Below, piece by piece: positions 53,395-62,237 of a DNA stretch of 64,000 bases. A program made the position numbers and the translations under genes. The stretch covers positions 639,139 through 703,138 of the forward strand of contig NZ_QEQL01000002.1 in the NCBI RefSeq assembly GCF_003097135.1, read 5' to 3'. Positions within the stretch are counted from its first letter, which is position 1. Every line of letters starts with the position of its first letter. The stretch comes from Pseudomonas sp. URIL14HWK12:I12 (GTDB lineage Bacteria > Pseudomonadota > Gammaproteobacteria > Pseudomonadales > Pseudomonadaceae). Under the pieces are notes generated by a model. It was not told the origin of the DNA. It ran no database searches and worked only from the letters and a program-made list of their open reading frames with translations.

Positions 53395-53828
53395 ATGAAC
53401 GACCCTTTCAACCTGTCTCGATTCGTCGAAGCGCAGCGCCCGGTGTTCGGCCGGGTGATGGATGAGCTACACGCAGGGCGCAAGGCAACCCACTGGATGT
53501 GGTACGTATTCCCGCAACTGAAGGGGCTTGGCATGAGCGACACCGCGATGCGCTTCGGCATTGGTGATCTGGACGAGGCCCGCGCTTATCTGGCGCACCC
53601 CTGCTCGGGCCGCGGCTTGTGGAGTGTGTGCAGGCGTTGCTCGAGCACAGCGAGCTGAGTGCTTCTCACATCTTCGGCTCGCCTGATGATCTGAAGCTGC
53701 GTTCGTGCCTGACGCTGTTCAATCAGGCCCAGCCTGAGGCGGGTTTGTACCAGCAGGCGCTCGATCAATTCTATGCCGGCAGGCCCGACGACAGAACGAT
53801 CCAGCTGCTGCGGGGGCGCACGCACTGA
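53395..53828 (+). pseudogene. DUF1810 protein, broken by a one-base deletion
   Basis: The first frame begins MNDPFNLSRFVEAQRPVF and follows the DUF1810 pattern (HWMWYVFPQLKGLG) until LAHP near residue 69, then turns into unrelated residues and stops at 53656-53658. The next reading frame continues with LLGPRLVECVQALLEHSE and IFGSPDDLKLRSCLTLF, which is the rest of DUF1810, ending at 53828. The shift occurs in a run of four C at 53598-53601; five would restore a 144-residue protein, the usual family length. It may be real or a sequencing error. Function of the family is unknown. Confidence 0.85.
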
Positions 53829-53885
53829 GCTGCGTGGCGGCGTTGTGCATCGCTTGGCATCAACGCCGCCACCGGTGAAGGTTGC

Positions 53886-54986
53886 TCACGCCCCGGACTT
53901 GATCCTCGTCCAGACCCGGGTTCTTACTCGCTCGGCCTTCTGATCCAACGGCCGCAGGGTATAGAGCCCTTTCATGGCGCCTTCACTTGGATACAGGTTC
54001 GGGTTGTTCCGAATCGCCGGATCAACCAGGTCGGTCGCGTCTTTGTTCGGGTTCGGGTACCCCACGAAATCGCTGATCGGCGCAATCACCTGCGGTTGCA
54101 GCAGGTAGTTGATGAACCGGTAGGCGTCTTCCGGGTCTTTAGCGCCCTTTGGAATCGCCAGCATGTCGAACCAGATAGGCGCGCCTTCCTTGGGCAGGCG
54201 CATGTCTACCACCACGCCGTTCTTGGCGTCTTTGGCACGGTTGGCGGCCTGGGAGAAGCTGCCGGAATAGCCCACGGCGACGCAGATGTCTCCATTGGCG
54301 ATGTCGGCCATGTACTTGGAGGAGTGGAAGTAGGTGATGTAAGGGCGGATCTTGAGCAGCAGCGCCTCGGCCTTTTCATAGTCCTTGGGGTTGTTGCTGT
54401 TGGGGTCCAGGCCCAGGTGCTGCAGTGCCAGCGGCAGTATCTCCGAGGGCGAGTCGAGGAGGGCGACGCCGCACTGTTTGAGCTTGCTGATGTTTTCTTC
54501 GTTGAAGATCAGGTCCCAGCTGTCGACCGGTGCGTTGTCGCCTAGCACGGCCTTGACCTTGGCCGGGTTGAAGCCGATCAAGATGGTGCCATACATGTAG
54601 GGCACAGCGAATTTGTTGCCCGGGTCGTTGGCTTCCAGCAATTTCATCAGCTTGGGGTCCAAGTGGTTCCAGTTGGGCAGCTTGCTGCGGTCCAGCGGCT
54701 GGAACACGCCGGCTTCGATCTGCTTGGCCAGGAACACGTTGGACGGCACCACCACGTCATAACCGGAGTTGCCGGTGAGCAACTTGGCCTCCAGTGCTTC
54801 GTTGGTGTCGAAGATGTCGTACACCAGTTTGACCTGGCTGTTCTGCGCCTTGAAGTCGTCCAGCGCCTTGGGGGTGATGTAGTCGAACCAGTTGTAGACC
54901 CGCAGGGTGCGGTCTTCAGCCTGGGCCGCGCCGCAGAGCAGGGCCGCGCACAGGGCGGGGGCGATGAAACGCTTGAGTCTTTTCAT
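53886..54986 (-). CDS. Polyamine ABC transporter binding protein (PotF-like)
   Basis: The 366-residue protein has a signal peptide (MKRLKRFIAPALCAALLCGAAQA) and then LRVYNWFDYITPKALDDF, the hallmark of PotD/PotF/SpuD proteins. VYDIFDTNEALEAKLLTGNSGYDVVVPS and the aromatic and acidic ligand residues typical of putrescine/spermidine binders are present. It lies 12 bp downstream of the acetylpolyamine amidohydrolase gene on the same strand, so it likely collects polyamine or acetylpolyamine. No Pot permease or ATPase is adjacent. Confidence 0.9.
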   Translation of the reverse strand: MKRLKRFIAPALCAALLCGAAQAEDRTLRVYNWFDYITPKALDDFKAQNSQVKLVYDIFDTNEALEAKLLTGNSGYDVVVPSNVFLAKQIEAGVFQPLDRSKLPNWNHLDPKLMKLLEANDPGNKFAVPYMYGTILIGFNPAKVKAVLGDNAPVDSWDLIFNEENISKLKQCGVALLDSPSEILPLALQHLGLDPNSNNPKDYEKAEALLLKIRPYITYFHSSKYMADIANGDICVAVGYSGSFSQAANRAKDAKNGVVVDMRLPKEGAPIWFDMLAIPKGAKDPEDAYRFINYLLQPQVIAPISDFVGYPNPNKDATDLVDPAIRNNPNLYPSEGAMKGLYTLRPLDQKAERVRTRVWTRIKSGA

Positions 54987-54998
54987 GCTGCTGATTCC

Positions 54999-56030
54999 TC
55001 ATTGGGCGTTCTGGAAACCTTCGAGTACGTTCACGGCATTGATGCCGATTTCTTCCACCGCATAACCGCCTTCCATCACGAACAGCGTCGGCTTGCCCAG
55101 GCGGGCGATGCGTTCGCCCATGCGCAGGTAGTCGGGGCTGTCGAGCTTGAACTGGGAGATCGGGTCCTGCTTGAAGGTGTCGACGCCGAGGGACACCACG
55201 ACAACCTCGGCGCCGTAGCGCTCGATTTCGCCGCAGGCTTGTTCCAACGCTGCGCTCCAGCGCTCCCAGCCGCTGCCGGCGGGCAATGGGTAGTTGAAGT
55301 TGAAGCCTTTGCCTGCACCTTCGCCGGGCTCGTCGGCATAGCCGAGAAAAAACGGGAATTCGGCTGCCGGGTCGCCATGGATCGAGGCGAACAGCACGTC
55401 GCTGCGCTCATAGAAGATCGACTGGGTGCCATTGCCGTGGTGGTAGTCGACGTCGAGGATCGCCACTTTGGAGCGGCCTTGGTCGAGGAAAGCCTGGGCT
55501 GCGATGGCAGCGTTGTTGAGGTAGCAGTAGCCGCCCATGAGGTCGCTGGCGGCGTGGTGCCCCGGTGGCCGGCAGAGCGCGAAAGCGCTATGGGCGCCGT
55601 TCTGGATTTCGGCCTGGGCGGTGAGGGCCACCTGGGCGGCGCTGTAGGCAGCCTGCCATGTGCCGGCGGTGACCGGGGCGCCGCCGTCGAAGGTGTAGTA
55701 GCCGAGCTGGCCATGCAGGCTCTGGGGCATTACCTGGCGCAAAGTGCGCGCCGGCCAGGTGAACGGCAGCAGGTCGCCGTCCTCGCCCAGCTCGGCCCAG
55801 CGTGCCCAGGCGCCTTTGAAGAATTCAAGGTAGGCGCCGTCGTGGACCCGGCGGATCGGCTCAAGGCCGAAATCCTCTGGCTCGCGCACCGGCCCCAGGC
55901 TTTGCTGGCGAACGCGGGCGAGCACGTGATCGGCCCGTGAGGGCATTTCGAAGCAGGGCATCAGTTGCCCGCCAATCAGCTCGCAGCGGCCGTGATGCAG
56001 GTGATGATCGTCTGAGTAGACCGTCAGCAT
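54999..56030 (-). CDS. Acetylpolyamine amidohydrolase (histone deacetylase family)
   Basis: The 343-residue enzyme removes acetyl groups from acetylated polyamines. Catalytic residues fall at the same numbers as in the crystallised Mycoplana enzyme: His158 and His159 (RPPGHHAASD), zinc ligands Asp195 and His197 (DVDYHHGNGTQ) and Asp284 (LGVDTFKQDP), and Tyr323 (MEGGYAVEEIG). The ATG at 56030 has GGAG 9 bp upstream. It forms an operon with the PotF-like gene, as at the P. aeruginosa acetylpolyamine locus. Confidence 0.93.
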   Translation of the reverse strand: MLTVYSDDHHLHHGRCELIGGQLMPCFEMPSRADHVLARVRQQSLGPVREPEDFGLEPIRRVHDGAYLEFFKGAWARWAELGEDGDLLPFTWPARTLRQVMPQSLHGQLGYYTFDGGAPVTAGTWQAAYSAAQVALTAQAEIQNGAHSAFALCRPPGHHAASDLMGGYCYLNNAAIAAQAFLDQGRSKVAILDVDYHHGNGTQSIFYERSDVLFASIHGDPAAEFPFFLGYADEPGEGAGKGFNFNYPLPAGSGWERWSAALEQACGEIERYGAEVVVVSLGVDTFKQDPISQFKLDSPDYLRMGERIARLGKPTLFVMEGGYAVEEIGINAVNVLEGFQNAQ

Positions 56031-56189
56031 TTCTTGTTCTCCGTGGGCGTGGGGATGCGCTTTATTGTTGTTGCCCGGCGAAGTTCGGAAAACGGCAGGA
56101 ACGGCCAAAAGGGGATCGATACGGCCAAAACCTCTGTCCTGATTTCGCCCTGTTTCGAAGCAGGCCGCACCGCAAAATGGCAGGCCAGT

Positions 56190-57182
56190 TCATGGGCGGA
56201 ACTGGCTGGGGTTCACGCCGCTCCAGCGTACGAAGGCATGGCGGAAGCTGGCGGTTTCGCTAAAGCCCAGCTGGTCGGCAATGCGGTGGATGGGCCACTC
56301 GCCACTCGCGAGCAGTTGCTTGGCCCGGTCGAAGCGCAGCTCATCGAGCAACTCCTGATAACTGCAGCCCAACTCGCGAAGGTGCCGGCGCAGCGTGCGT
56401 GCCGAGCAGTTCATTTGCGCGGCGAGCCCGTCCAGGCCCGGCGCGCTGCGCAACTGGGCGGCCAGCAACTGGCGAATGCGCCCGAGCCAGGCCTGGCGCC
56501 CGGTAAATTCCAGGTTCTGCTTGCGGCAGCGTTCGGCCATGGCCTGGTGGGTGATGGCGTCTGCCAGGGGCAAAGGCTCGGCCAACCAGGCGCGGTCAAA
56601 GGCCAAAGCGTTGGCGGTGGCCGAGAACTGCAAGGGGCAGGCGAAGCTGTGGGTATAGCGGGCCTGGTAGTCGGGCGCTTCATGTTCGAAACGGGTGGCC
56701 AGCAGGGGCAGGGGGCGGCCGAGCAGGTCGTCGCAGATCACCTTCAGCGACACCAGGCAGAACTCGGCGTTGAAGGCCTGCAATTGCGCGTTGCCCTGGT
56801 AGCCGGTGGCGGTGAGCCAGATGCGCTCGGCCTCGTGCTCCAGGCTCAACTCGAACACCGTTCCCAGCAGCGCCGGGTAGCGCAGCGCCAAGCGCAAAGC
56901 GTCACCGAAGGTGGCACTGGTGAGCAGGGCGTAACCGAGCAGGCCATAGGCCGACACATGCATACGCCGGCCCAGCTCCAGGCCAATCTCACGGCGCAAG
57001 GCCACAGCGTTGGCGCAGACCTGCATTTCCTGGTGCGTGCCGATGCGGGTGTCGGCACGGTTCAAGTCCGCAGTGCTAATACCGCTGCCTGTGAGCAACA
57101 GGTCGTCGGGCAGGCCCTGTTCGCGGAAGGTGGTGAGCACCAATGAAACGGCATTGAGGGTGGTGAGGTGGGAGTGGAGCAT
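56190..57182 (-). CDS. AraC-family regulator with arabinose-binding-like N-terminal domain
   Basis: The 330-residue protein has an N-terminal ligand domain of the Arabinose_bd family (about 15-210; LLTGSGISTADLNRADTRIGTHQEMQV) and a C-terminal AraC helix-turn-helix pair (about 235-330; LDGLAAQMNCSARTLRRHLRELG and IHRIADQLGFSETASFRHAFVRWSGVNPSQFRP). It lies 159 bp upstream of the acetylpolyamine operon on the same strand, and is its probable regulator. The ATG at 57182 was chosen by family length; upstream codons are unlikely. Confidence 0.85.
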   Translation of the reverse strand: MLHSHLTTLNAVSLVLTTFREQGLPDDLLLTGSGISTADLNRADTRIGTHQEMQVCANAVALRREIGLELGRRMHVSAYGLLGYALLTSATFGDALRLALRYPALLGTVFELSLEHEAERIWLTATGYQGNAQLQAFNAEFCLVSLKVICDDLLGRPLPLLATRFEHEAPDYQARYTHSFACPLQFSATANALAFDRAWLAEPLPLADAITHQAMAERCRKQNLEFTGRQAWLGRIRQLLAAQLRSAPGLDGLAAQMNCSARTLRRHLRELGCSYQELLDELRFDRAKQLLASGEWPIHRIADQLGFSETASFRHAFVRWSGVNPSQFRP

Positions 57183-57337
57183 GGGGCATCCGGCGCTGGG
57201 GAATGCCAATGTGTCGCAAGTTATATGCCATGGGTTCAAGGGGCGGGGTGCATGCCCCCCCAGGTGCGCGCGGTTGAAGGCCTGCCTGGCGGCCTGGCCC
57301 ATGAACGGGAACGCCAGGCAGGTCAGTGCAATGTCGA

Positions 57338-59251
57338 TCAGAAGCTTTGTTGCGGCCCCTCCAGGGGCCATCCTTGCACCGCGCAGCTTTCGCCGCTGTT
57401 TTCCAGTATCCGCAGCACTATTCGCGATGCACTGCCTTCGCTCATGTGCACGGTGTTCGTTGCCACACGCTTGGCTAAGGCCTGCCCCTCGGGTTCGCCG
57501 CTGTTGGGGTTGACGTCGAAGCGGGGGAAGTTGCTGCTGGCGATATCTACCCGCAAGCGGTGGCCTCGTTTGAAAAGGTTACAGGTTGCGAACGGCTCGA
57601 TGGTGATCGGGAAGCGTTCGCCGGGGGTTACCAAGGTGGGGTGGGCCCAGGACTGCCGGTACCGGCAGCGAAAGATGCCATCGGTGATGTTCATGGAATA
57701 ACCCTCTGGGTAGTCATCGCTGGGGGGGTAAACGTCAATCAATTTGGCGGTGAAGTCCGTGTCCGGGCCATCGGTCTGTACCCACAACTCCACGCGCACA
57801 GGCCCTGCCACTACCAGGTCGCGCTCCAAGGGTGGGGTCTGGAAGCTCAGCACATCGGCGCGCGATGACAGGGTGCGGCCGTCACCTGTAGCGCCGAAAA
57901 AACCGGGGGTTTCCCGTTGATCGAAAGCACCGCCGGCAAAGATCGGCGCACCGGAGGTCAGGGCCCCGCCGAGCGTAGGCACAGGATGATCCGGGTCGCT
58001 GCGGTAACTCAACGAGCCTTGTCCCCGAGCGGGAGGGTTGGTGCTCAGGGTACCCTCCGGCTGTAGATACAGCGACCATTCGACGCTGCCGGGCAATGGC
58101 CAGTGCGCTGCGCTCAACCAGCGCCCACCGTGTTCCAGGTGCCCCTGGCCGTTGCGCTGGCCGCTGCCTGTGCCCATCAAGAAAACCTGAACGCCGGCCG
58201 CTGCGCTTTCAGGGGCGCGGGGCGCCTTGAGGTGATGATTGAACCAACCCAACCGGCAGGCGAGCCAGTCTTGAGCCAGTTGCCCATCGAATGCTGCGTG
58301 CGGGCCGAACTCCACATCGCCGCTGCGGGTAACGTTTCGGTCACCGTGCAGCCACGGCCCCATGATCAGCCGTTGCGGGGCGGTTCGACCTTGGCGAAAG
58401 GTTTGATAGTTCGCCAGTGTCGAGCTGACGTAGGCGTCATACCAGCTGGACATGAACATCACCGGGATGTCGGGTATACGGTCGAACCACGCCTCTGCGC
58501 AAATCCCCAGTTGTTGCCAGTAATCATCAAAACGGCCTCGCGACCACTGGTCCAGCAAGTAGGCCTCATATTCGGGCAGATGCCTGAGGGGCGAGTGACC
58601 GGGCCGCCATGGCATGCGTTTGAACCACTGGTGGATGTCTTCGTTTTCCAGCGCTTGACGCAGTGACGGGTCGGCTTTGGCGGCCGGGCTTTCCTTGGCT
58701 CGGCGAAAAGCCCAGGTCGCCTGCTTGAGCTCGAACGCACCACCCTGCCGCACTCCGCAGTGGTAGGCGTTATGGAAACCCCCGGAATCGAGCACCATCG
58801 TGGCCAGGCCCGGGGGGGCCAGGCACGCCATGGCAAGCTGCGTGTGCGCTGCATAGGAAAGCCCCATGCTGCCGATGCGCCCATCGCACCAATCCTGGCG
58901 CATGATCCAGGCGAGCGTGTCGAAGCCGTCCTCACCTTCATTGGTGTATTTGGTGAACACGCCTTCGGAACCGTAGCGCCCGCGACAGTCCTGGAACACC
59001 AGGGCGAAGCCCGCACCGGTGAAGGTGGCGGCCATCTCTTCGCGGGACAGATGATGGCCGTCCAGCCGCACCTCGGATCGCGACGGGGCGCTTTTATCGT
59101 AGGGTGTGCGTTCGATCACCACCGGCCACGGTCCCAGCGTGCCCGTAGGCAGATAAACATCGGTTGCCAGGTTGATGCCGTCGCGCATGGGCACTGTCAC
59201 ATTGCGCAAAATGCGCATGGAAACCTGGGGCAGGTCGGAAAGCGTATTCAT
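57338..59251 (-). CDS. CocE/NonD-type serine hydrolase (S15 family)
   Basis: The 637-residue protein has an alpha/beta-hydrolase domain of the X-Pro dipeptidyl-peptidase/cocaine esterase type and a C-terminal jelly-roll domain (about 430-630; PPLERDLVVAGPVRVELWVQTDGPDTDFTAKLIDVYP). The probable nucleophile is Ser132 in SMGLSYAAH; the usual last Gly of GxSYxG is Ala. TPYDKSA and FQDCRGRYGSEG match the family. No signal peptide, so it acts in the cytoplasm on an ester, amide or acyl compound. It lies 87 bp downstream of a YfcC-type carrier and forms an operon with it. Confidence 0.85.
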   Translation of the reverse strand: MNTLSDLPQVSMRILRNVTVPMRDGINLATDVYLPTGTLGPWPVVIERTPYDKSAPSRSEVRLDGHHLSREEMAATFTGAGFALVFQDCRGRYGSEGVFTKYTNEGEDGFDTLAWIMRQDWCDGRIGSMGLSYAAHTQLAMACLAPPGLATMVLDSGGFHNAYHCGVRQGGAFELKQATWAFRRAKESPAAKADPSLRQALENEDIHQWFKRMPWRPGHSPLRHLPEYEAYLLDQWSRGRFDDYWQQLGICAEAWFDRIPDIPVMFMSSWYDAYVSSTLANYQTFRQGRTAPQRLIMGPWLHGDRNVTRSGDVEFGPHAAFDGQLAQDWLACRLGWFNHHLKAPRAPESAAAGVQVFLMGTGSGQRNGQGHLEHGGRWLSAAHWPLPGSVEWSLYLQPEGTLSTNPPARGQGSLSYRSDPDHPVPTLGGALTSGAPIFAGGAFDQRETPGFFGATGDGRTLSSRADVLSFQTPPLERDLVVAGPVRVELWVQTDGPDTDFTAKLIDVYPPSDDYPEGYSMNITDGIFRCRYRQSWAHPTLVTPGERFPITIEPFATCNLFKRGHRLRVDIASSNFPRFDVNPNSGEPEGQALAKRVATNTVHMSEGSASRIVLRILENSGESCAVQGWPLEGPQQSF

Positions 59252-59338
59252 GCTGGAACCTTAAAGGGCGTAGGCGTGCCGATCGAGGCAGCACCGTCGC
59301 ACCAGAGAATGAAAGACAGAGTGTGGAAAACAGCGCCG

Positions 59339-60790
59339 TCAGTAGCCGATGACCACGGCCGTGATCAGCAGGGCAATGGATAGCGCCAGGAATACCAACA
59401 ACAGGGGGAAGATGAAGCGGGCCCAAGCGCCCCAGCCCACCTGGGCCGCGGCCAGCAAGACCAGCAGCCCGCTGGACGTTGGGCTGATCATGTTGGTCAA
59501 GCCATGGCCCAGCAGAAAGGCATACACGCTGGTTTGCGGGCTGACCCCGGACAGCTGGGCCAGGGGGCCGAAGATCGGCATGGTGACCGCGGCCTGGCCG
59601 GAGGTCGATGGGATCAGCAGCTCCAGCAGTAGTTGGCTGAAAAACATGCCCAGCGCGGAAAGAATTGGCCCGTGGCTGCCCATCAGGTGGGCAAGGCCAT
59701 CGACCACGGTATCGAGCACATCGCCAGTGGAAAGGACAATCTGCACCGCGGTGGCCAGCCCGATCATCACCCCGGCGATCAGCACCTTCTGCATCCCTTC
59801 GATGAATGCTGCGCACCCTTCACTGGCCCCAAGCCCCGCGACGACCGCGAACACCACGCTCAACGCCAGGTAATAGGCCGACAGTGCCGTGTACTGCCAG
59901 TGCCAAGTGTTGGAGGCGTAAATCAGAAAAACGATACCCGCCGCCAGCAGGATCAGGTTCAGTGTGTGTCGAATCGACAGGCGCCGGCTCTCGAACTGAT
60001 GCGCCACCGAGCGATCGAAGCCGAACCGGCGCAATACCAGGAACATGAACGCGATACCCACCGGCAGCATGGTCACGTAGGCGGCGACGCGCATGCTCAT
60101 CCCGCTGAACACTGGAAGCCCGACGATCGGTTGTGCTACGGACAATGCCACGGGGCTTGAAACCGAGGCCAGGTAGCCGATCTTCAACGGCACCACTACC
60201 AGCGCCAAGCCTACGATGTTGGGCAGGCCCATTCGGTTGGCCAATGCCACCATCAGCGGCACGATCACGATGTATTCCTTGGCCATGCCCATGAACGTGC
60301 TGCCTGCCGAAAAGGCGAGCATCAGGCAGGGCACCAGTACGTAGACATTGCCACGGGTCGCGCCCAGCAGCCTTTCCAGCCCGGCATTGATGGCTCCTCC
60401 ACGGTTCAGCACACCGAGCATGCCACCGGTGAACAGCACCATGAAAATCAACCCCACGCTTTTTTCGATGCCTTGGGGAATGGCCATGACCGCCTCGGTC
60501 AGGCTGACCGGTTGCGCGAAGGTGTCATCGGCCTTGCGTACCGGAATGGAAAACAACTGCGCGGGCGAGGCGTCTTTTTCCAGCGTTTTGTACGAGCCAG
60601 GCACGACGATGATGCCGTGACGTTGATATTCCCCAGACCTCACGACGTAGGTCATCGCCATTGCCAGGAAAACGATCACCAGCAGAATGGCCGCTGGGTT
60701 GACCTGCCGGTGCCGGCCGGGCATCAGGCCCGGGGCAACGCCGTCCCCCGGCGCACCCAGAGGAAGAATAGGTTTCAGGCTTTCGTTCAT
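59339..60790 (-). CDS. YfcC-family inner membrane transporter (C4-dicarboxylate/basic amino acid antiporter type)
   Basis: The 483-residue protein has about 12 membrane helices and the DcuC/ArcD-like (pfam03606) pattern: HRQVNPAAILLVIVFLAMAMTYVV at the N-terminus, SVGLIFMVLFTGGMLGVLNRGGAINAGLERL, GSTFMGMAKEYIVIVPLM, and PSTSGQAAVTMPIFGPLAQLSG in the second half. Family substrates are uncertain and include peptides, amino acids and dicarboxylates. It precedes the CocE hydrolase on the same strand and probably imports its substrate. Confidence 0.82.
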   Translation of the reverse strand: MNESLKPILPLGAPGDGVAPGLMPGRHRQVNPAAILLVIVFLAMAMTYVVRSGEYQRHGIIVVPGSYKTLEKDASPAQLFSIPVRKADDTFAQPVSLTEAVMAIPQGIEKSVGLIFMVLFTGGMLGVLNRGGAINAGLERLLGATRGNVYVLVPCLMLAFSAGSTFMGMAKEYIVIVPLMVALANRMGLPNIVGLALVVVPLKIGYLASVSSPVALSVAQPIVGLPVFSGMSMRVAAYVTMLPVGIAFMFLVLRRFGFDRSVAHQFESRRLSIRHTLNLILLAAGIVFLIYASNTWHWQYTALSAYYLALSVVFAVVAGLGASEGCAAFIEGMQKVLIAGVMIGLATAVQIVLSTGDVLDTVVDGLAHLMGSHGPILSALGMFFSQLLLELLIPSTSGQAAVTMPIFGPLAQLSGVSPQTSVYAFLLGHGLTNMISPTSSGLLVLLAAAQVGWGAWARFIFPLLLVFLALSIALLITAVVIGY

Positions 60791-61038
60791 GTGAAGTGCT
60801 CTGCAGATGTTTGATTCAGGTCGAGCCAAGGCGGCGAGGGCCGCCGGGGCGGTTCAACGGCAGGCAAACAAAGGGGCGCGGGCCAACGGCCCTTCACACG
60901 CGCTGGAGGTCATTGTGGGAAAGCGATCGGATGGCAACATGGCAAGCTCTCGTTTTTGTTTTTGAGGTGGTTCGAATCGGCTGTAACCCGCCCGTTCCGG
61001 GGCGGATGCAGCAGAACTTAAGACAACCTCCGAGCGCG

Positions 61039-61052
61039 TACAACGTTATGCG
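61039..61052 (-). promoter_or_regulatory. Shared motif upstream of the YfcC-CocE operon
   Basis: On the minus strand this reads CGCATAACGTTGTA, the same 14 bases found upstream of the OprD-type porin gene. It lies about 250 bp before the YfcC start, at the 3' side of the LysR gene. The core AACGTT is palindromic. It is probably an operator for the LysR protein encoded between the two sites. Confidence 0.6.
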
Positions 61053-61066
61053 TAAAGCGGGTAAAG

Positions 61067-62014
61067 CTATTCGATTTGTTGCCTGTTGCCGGTGTTTTCG
61101 AAGGCCTGTTCAAACGCCAGCGACGCTTGCAAAAGCTGCTCGCGCAGGTGCTGGGCAAAGTGTTCGAGAGCTCGGGAATGAGGCTGGCCAGTGCGTGAAA
61201 TCAAGCCGAAAGCGTGGGGCAAACTTGGTTCGAAACGACGAGTGACGATCGGCAGATCACTGAAGTGGCTGACCAGAAATGCGTTGACGATGGCCACACC
61301 CGTGCCCTCGGCCACGAACGCACAGGCGGCCGCGACCGAGTGCACTTCGACATGCACCTGAGGGGCAACCCGAGCGCCGCGCAGTAGCAGATCCAGTTCT
61401 GCCCGCAACGCGCGCTGGCGGCCCAGCATGACCATCGGCACGCCGCGCAGATCAGTGATGTCGACGACCTCCTTGAGTGCCAGCGGGTGCCCCAGCGGCA
61501 TGACACAGACCCCTTCGGCTTCCAGCACCGGCGTTACGTCCAGACCGTCGTTCTCAACGGGAAGCCGCACGAGCGCCAGATCGGCCGAGCGCTCCAGCAC
61601 GGCACGCTCCAGGTAGGCATTGGCACCGATGAGCAGTTCTACCACCACGTTCTGGCGGTCGCGCAGGTAGGCCGCGACCAGCCGTGGGATCAACTGCTGG
61701 CTCATGCTGGGCGGTACGCCGAGCTTGAGCAGTGTCTTGCTCGACCGACCCAGTCGCAAATCATCGGCCCTGCGCTGCACACGCTGCATGCCGTCGAGCA
61801 GGCCGCTGATGTCGGCAAGCAGTTCATCGGCTTCCGGCGTGGCGGTCAACCGGCCGTTTCGACGAAGAAAAAGGGCTACCCCGAGGCTCTCTTCAAGCTG
61901 GCCCAACAAGCGGCTCACGGCAGACTGGGACACTTCCATCCTGGCCGCCGCACCGATAGTCGACCCGGTCTCCATGATTGCCTTGAAGGCTTCCAACTGT
62001 TTGAAATTCGTCAA
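61067..62014 (-). CDS. LysR-family regulator of the porin-carrier-hydrolase module
   Basis: The 315-residue protein begins at a TTG (62014), 5 bp after AGGA. The helix-turn-helix is FKQLEAFKAIMETGSTIGAAARMEVSQSAVSRLLGQLEESLG, close to the nocR/occR group. The effector domain spans about 90-300. It lies between the porin gene and the carrier-hydrolase operon, on the operon's strand, and the identical 14-bp motif lies on each side of it. Confidence 0.88.
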   Translation of the reverse strand: MTNFKQLEAFKAIMETGSTIGAAARMEVSQSAVSRLLGQLEESLGVALFLRRNGRLTATPEADELLADISGLLDGMQRVQRRADDLRLGRSSKTLLKLGVPPSMSQQLIPRLVAAYLRDRQNVVVELLIGANAYLERAVLERSADLALVRLPVENDGLDVTPVLEAEGVCVMPLGHPLALKEVVDITDLRGVPMVMLGRQRALRAELDLLLRGARVAPQVHVEVHSVAAACAFVAEGTGVAIVNAFLVSHFSDLPIVTRRFEPSLPHAFGLISRTGQPHSRALEHFAQHLREQLLQASLAFEQAFENTGNRQQIE

Positions 62015-62084
62015 TTATTCCTGCCTTCAGATGCGGGTTCAGGCCTGTTGAAACAGCCATTCGCGCATAGCCCAATGCGCGCTG

Positions 62085-62098
62085 CGCATAACGTTGTA
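62085..62098 (+). promoter_or_regulatory. Shared motif upstream of the OprD-type porin
   Basis: CGCATAACGTTGTA occurs here in the same orientation relative to transcription as the copy upstream of the YfcC-CocE operon. It lies about 140 bp before the porin start and about 70 bp from the divergent LysR start, so it may serve both. A second GCGCATA occurs 21 bp upstream. Confidence 0.6.
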
Positions 62099-62237
62099 AG
62101 GGGCTTCACCAGTGGTTAGTGTCCGCCGCGAAGCGACATGGCGTCCAGCGTCCAGAGTAGGGCAAGGCCTGGGCTGAAGTAGCTGTCGGCTTTTTTTTCG
62201 CTGCCATAAAACCAACAACTGCGATGAGGACAGCGTG

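Noticed and set aside
60969..60980. GGTTCGAATCGG resembling a tRNA T-loop
   Set aside because: No matching acceptor stem, D-arm or anticodon arm was found around it, so it is not a tRNA gene.
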